Program-made: the position numbers and the translations under genes
The notes under the pieces: model-generated
What the model saw: the letters and a program-made list of their open reading frames with translations, nothing else
Database searches by the model: none
Told to the model about the DNA's origin: nothing
DNA from: Clavelina lepadiformis
Taxonomy: Eukaryota > Chordata > Ascidiacea > Aplousobranchia > Clavelinidae
Length of the DNA stretch: 64,000 bases
Assembly: GCF_947623445.1 (NCBI RefSeq)
Contig: NC_135245.1
Coordinates: forward strand, 3,913,501 to 3,977,500
Reading direction: 5' to 3'
Shown: in pieces, positions 63,925 to 64,000 of the stretch
Layout of the letters: every line of letters starts with the position of its first letter
Numbering within the stretch: the stretch's first letter is position 1

Positions 63925-64000
63925 CAATTACTTCACAAAACTAGTAACCTTAATCTATAGCAATAAATAATCTAAAATGTTTAAGTAATAAATGAACAAC

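Overview
The window is animal nuclear DNA: AT-rich, with many short introns, two nuclear tRNA-Leu genes, several families of cut-and-paste DNA transposons, and metazoan genes (antizyme, DDX20/Gemin3, ENOSF1, selenoprotein O, a mitoregulin-like microprotein). Compact genes, an operon-like gene pair with almost no spacer, and 3' splice-site-like sequences right before several start codons suggest an ascidian tunicate. That is an inference from gene structure, not from a species-specific match.

Layout. 1-6 kb: a gene with two candidate first exons and a duplicated exon, plus two copies of tRNA-Leu(AAG). 6-9.5 kb: repeat remnants. 9.5-10.3 kb: small secreted cysteine-rich gene (+). 12.6-15.4 kb: long Ser-rich disordered protein (-). 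16.7-17.8 kb: small secreted protein (-). 20.1-22.1 kb: SELENOO with Cys at the Sec position (-). 22.8-23.9 kb: ornithine decarboxylase antizyme with an intact +1 frameshift site (-). 24.0-24.8 kb: hAT-type MITE. 26.6 kb: isolated PHD-finger exon. 28.9-30.0 kb: deleted Mutator-like element; 30.4 kb: LINE scrap. 31.0-35.6 kb: DDX20, ten exons (-). 38-41.3 kb: three unidentified minus-strand ORFs. 42.0-45.0 kb: seven-exon secreted cysteine-rich gene (-). 46.7-47.2 kb: foldback MITE of the same Mutator-like family. 48.1-50.3 kb: GT32-like Golgi glycosyltransferase (-). 52.0-57.3 kb: ENOSF1, fifteen exons (-). 60.0-61.3 kb: piggyBac relic. 61.5-63.8 kb: a FASTK-like mitochondrial gene directly downstream of a mitoregulin-like gene, probably one operon (-).

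Most conserved genes lie on the minus strand. Mitochondrial themes recur (mitoregulin, FASTK-like protein, SELENOO, ENOSF1), but only the last pair looks co-transcribed. The least familiar content is the two cysteine-rich secreted genes at 9.5 and 42-45 kb. They share a modular design in which most coding exons carry a six-cysteine unit with phase-1 borders, and I do not recognise the family.
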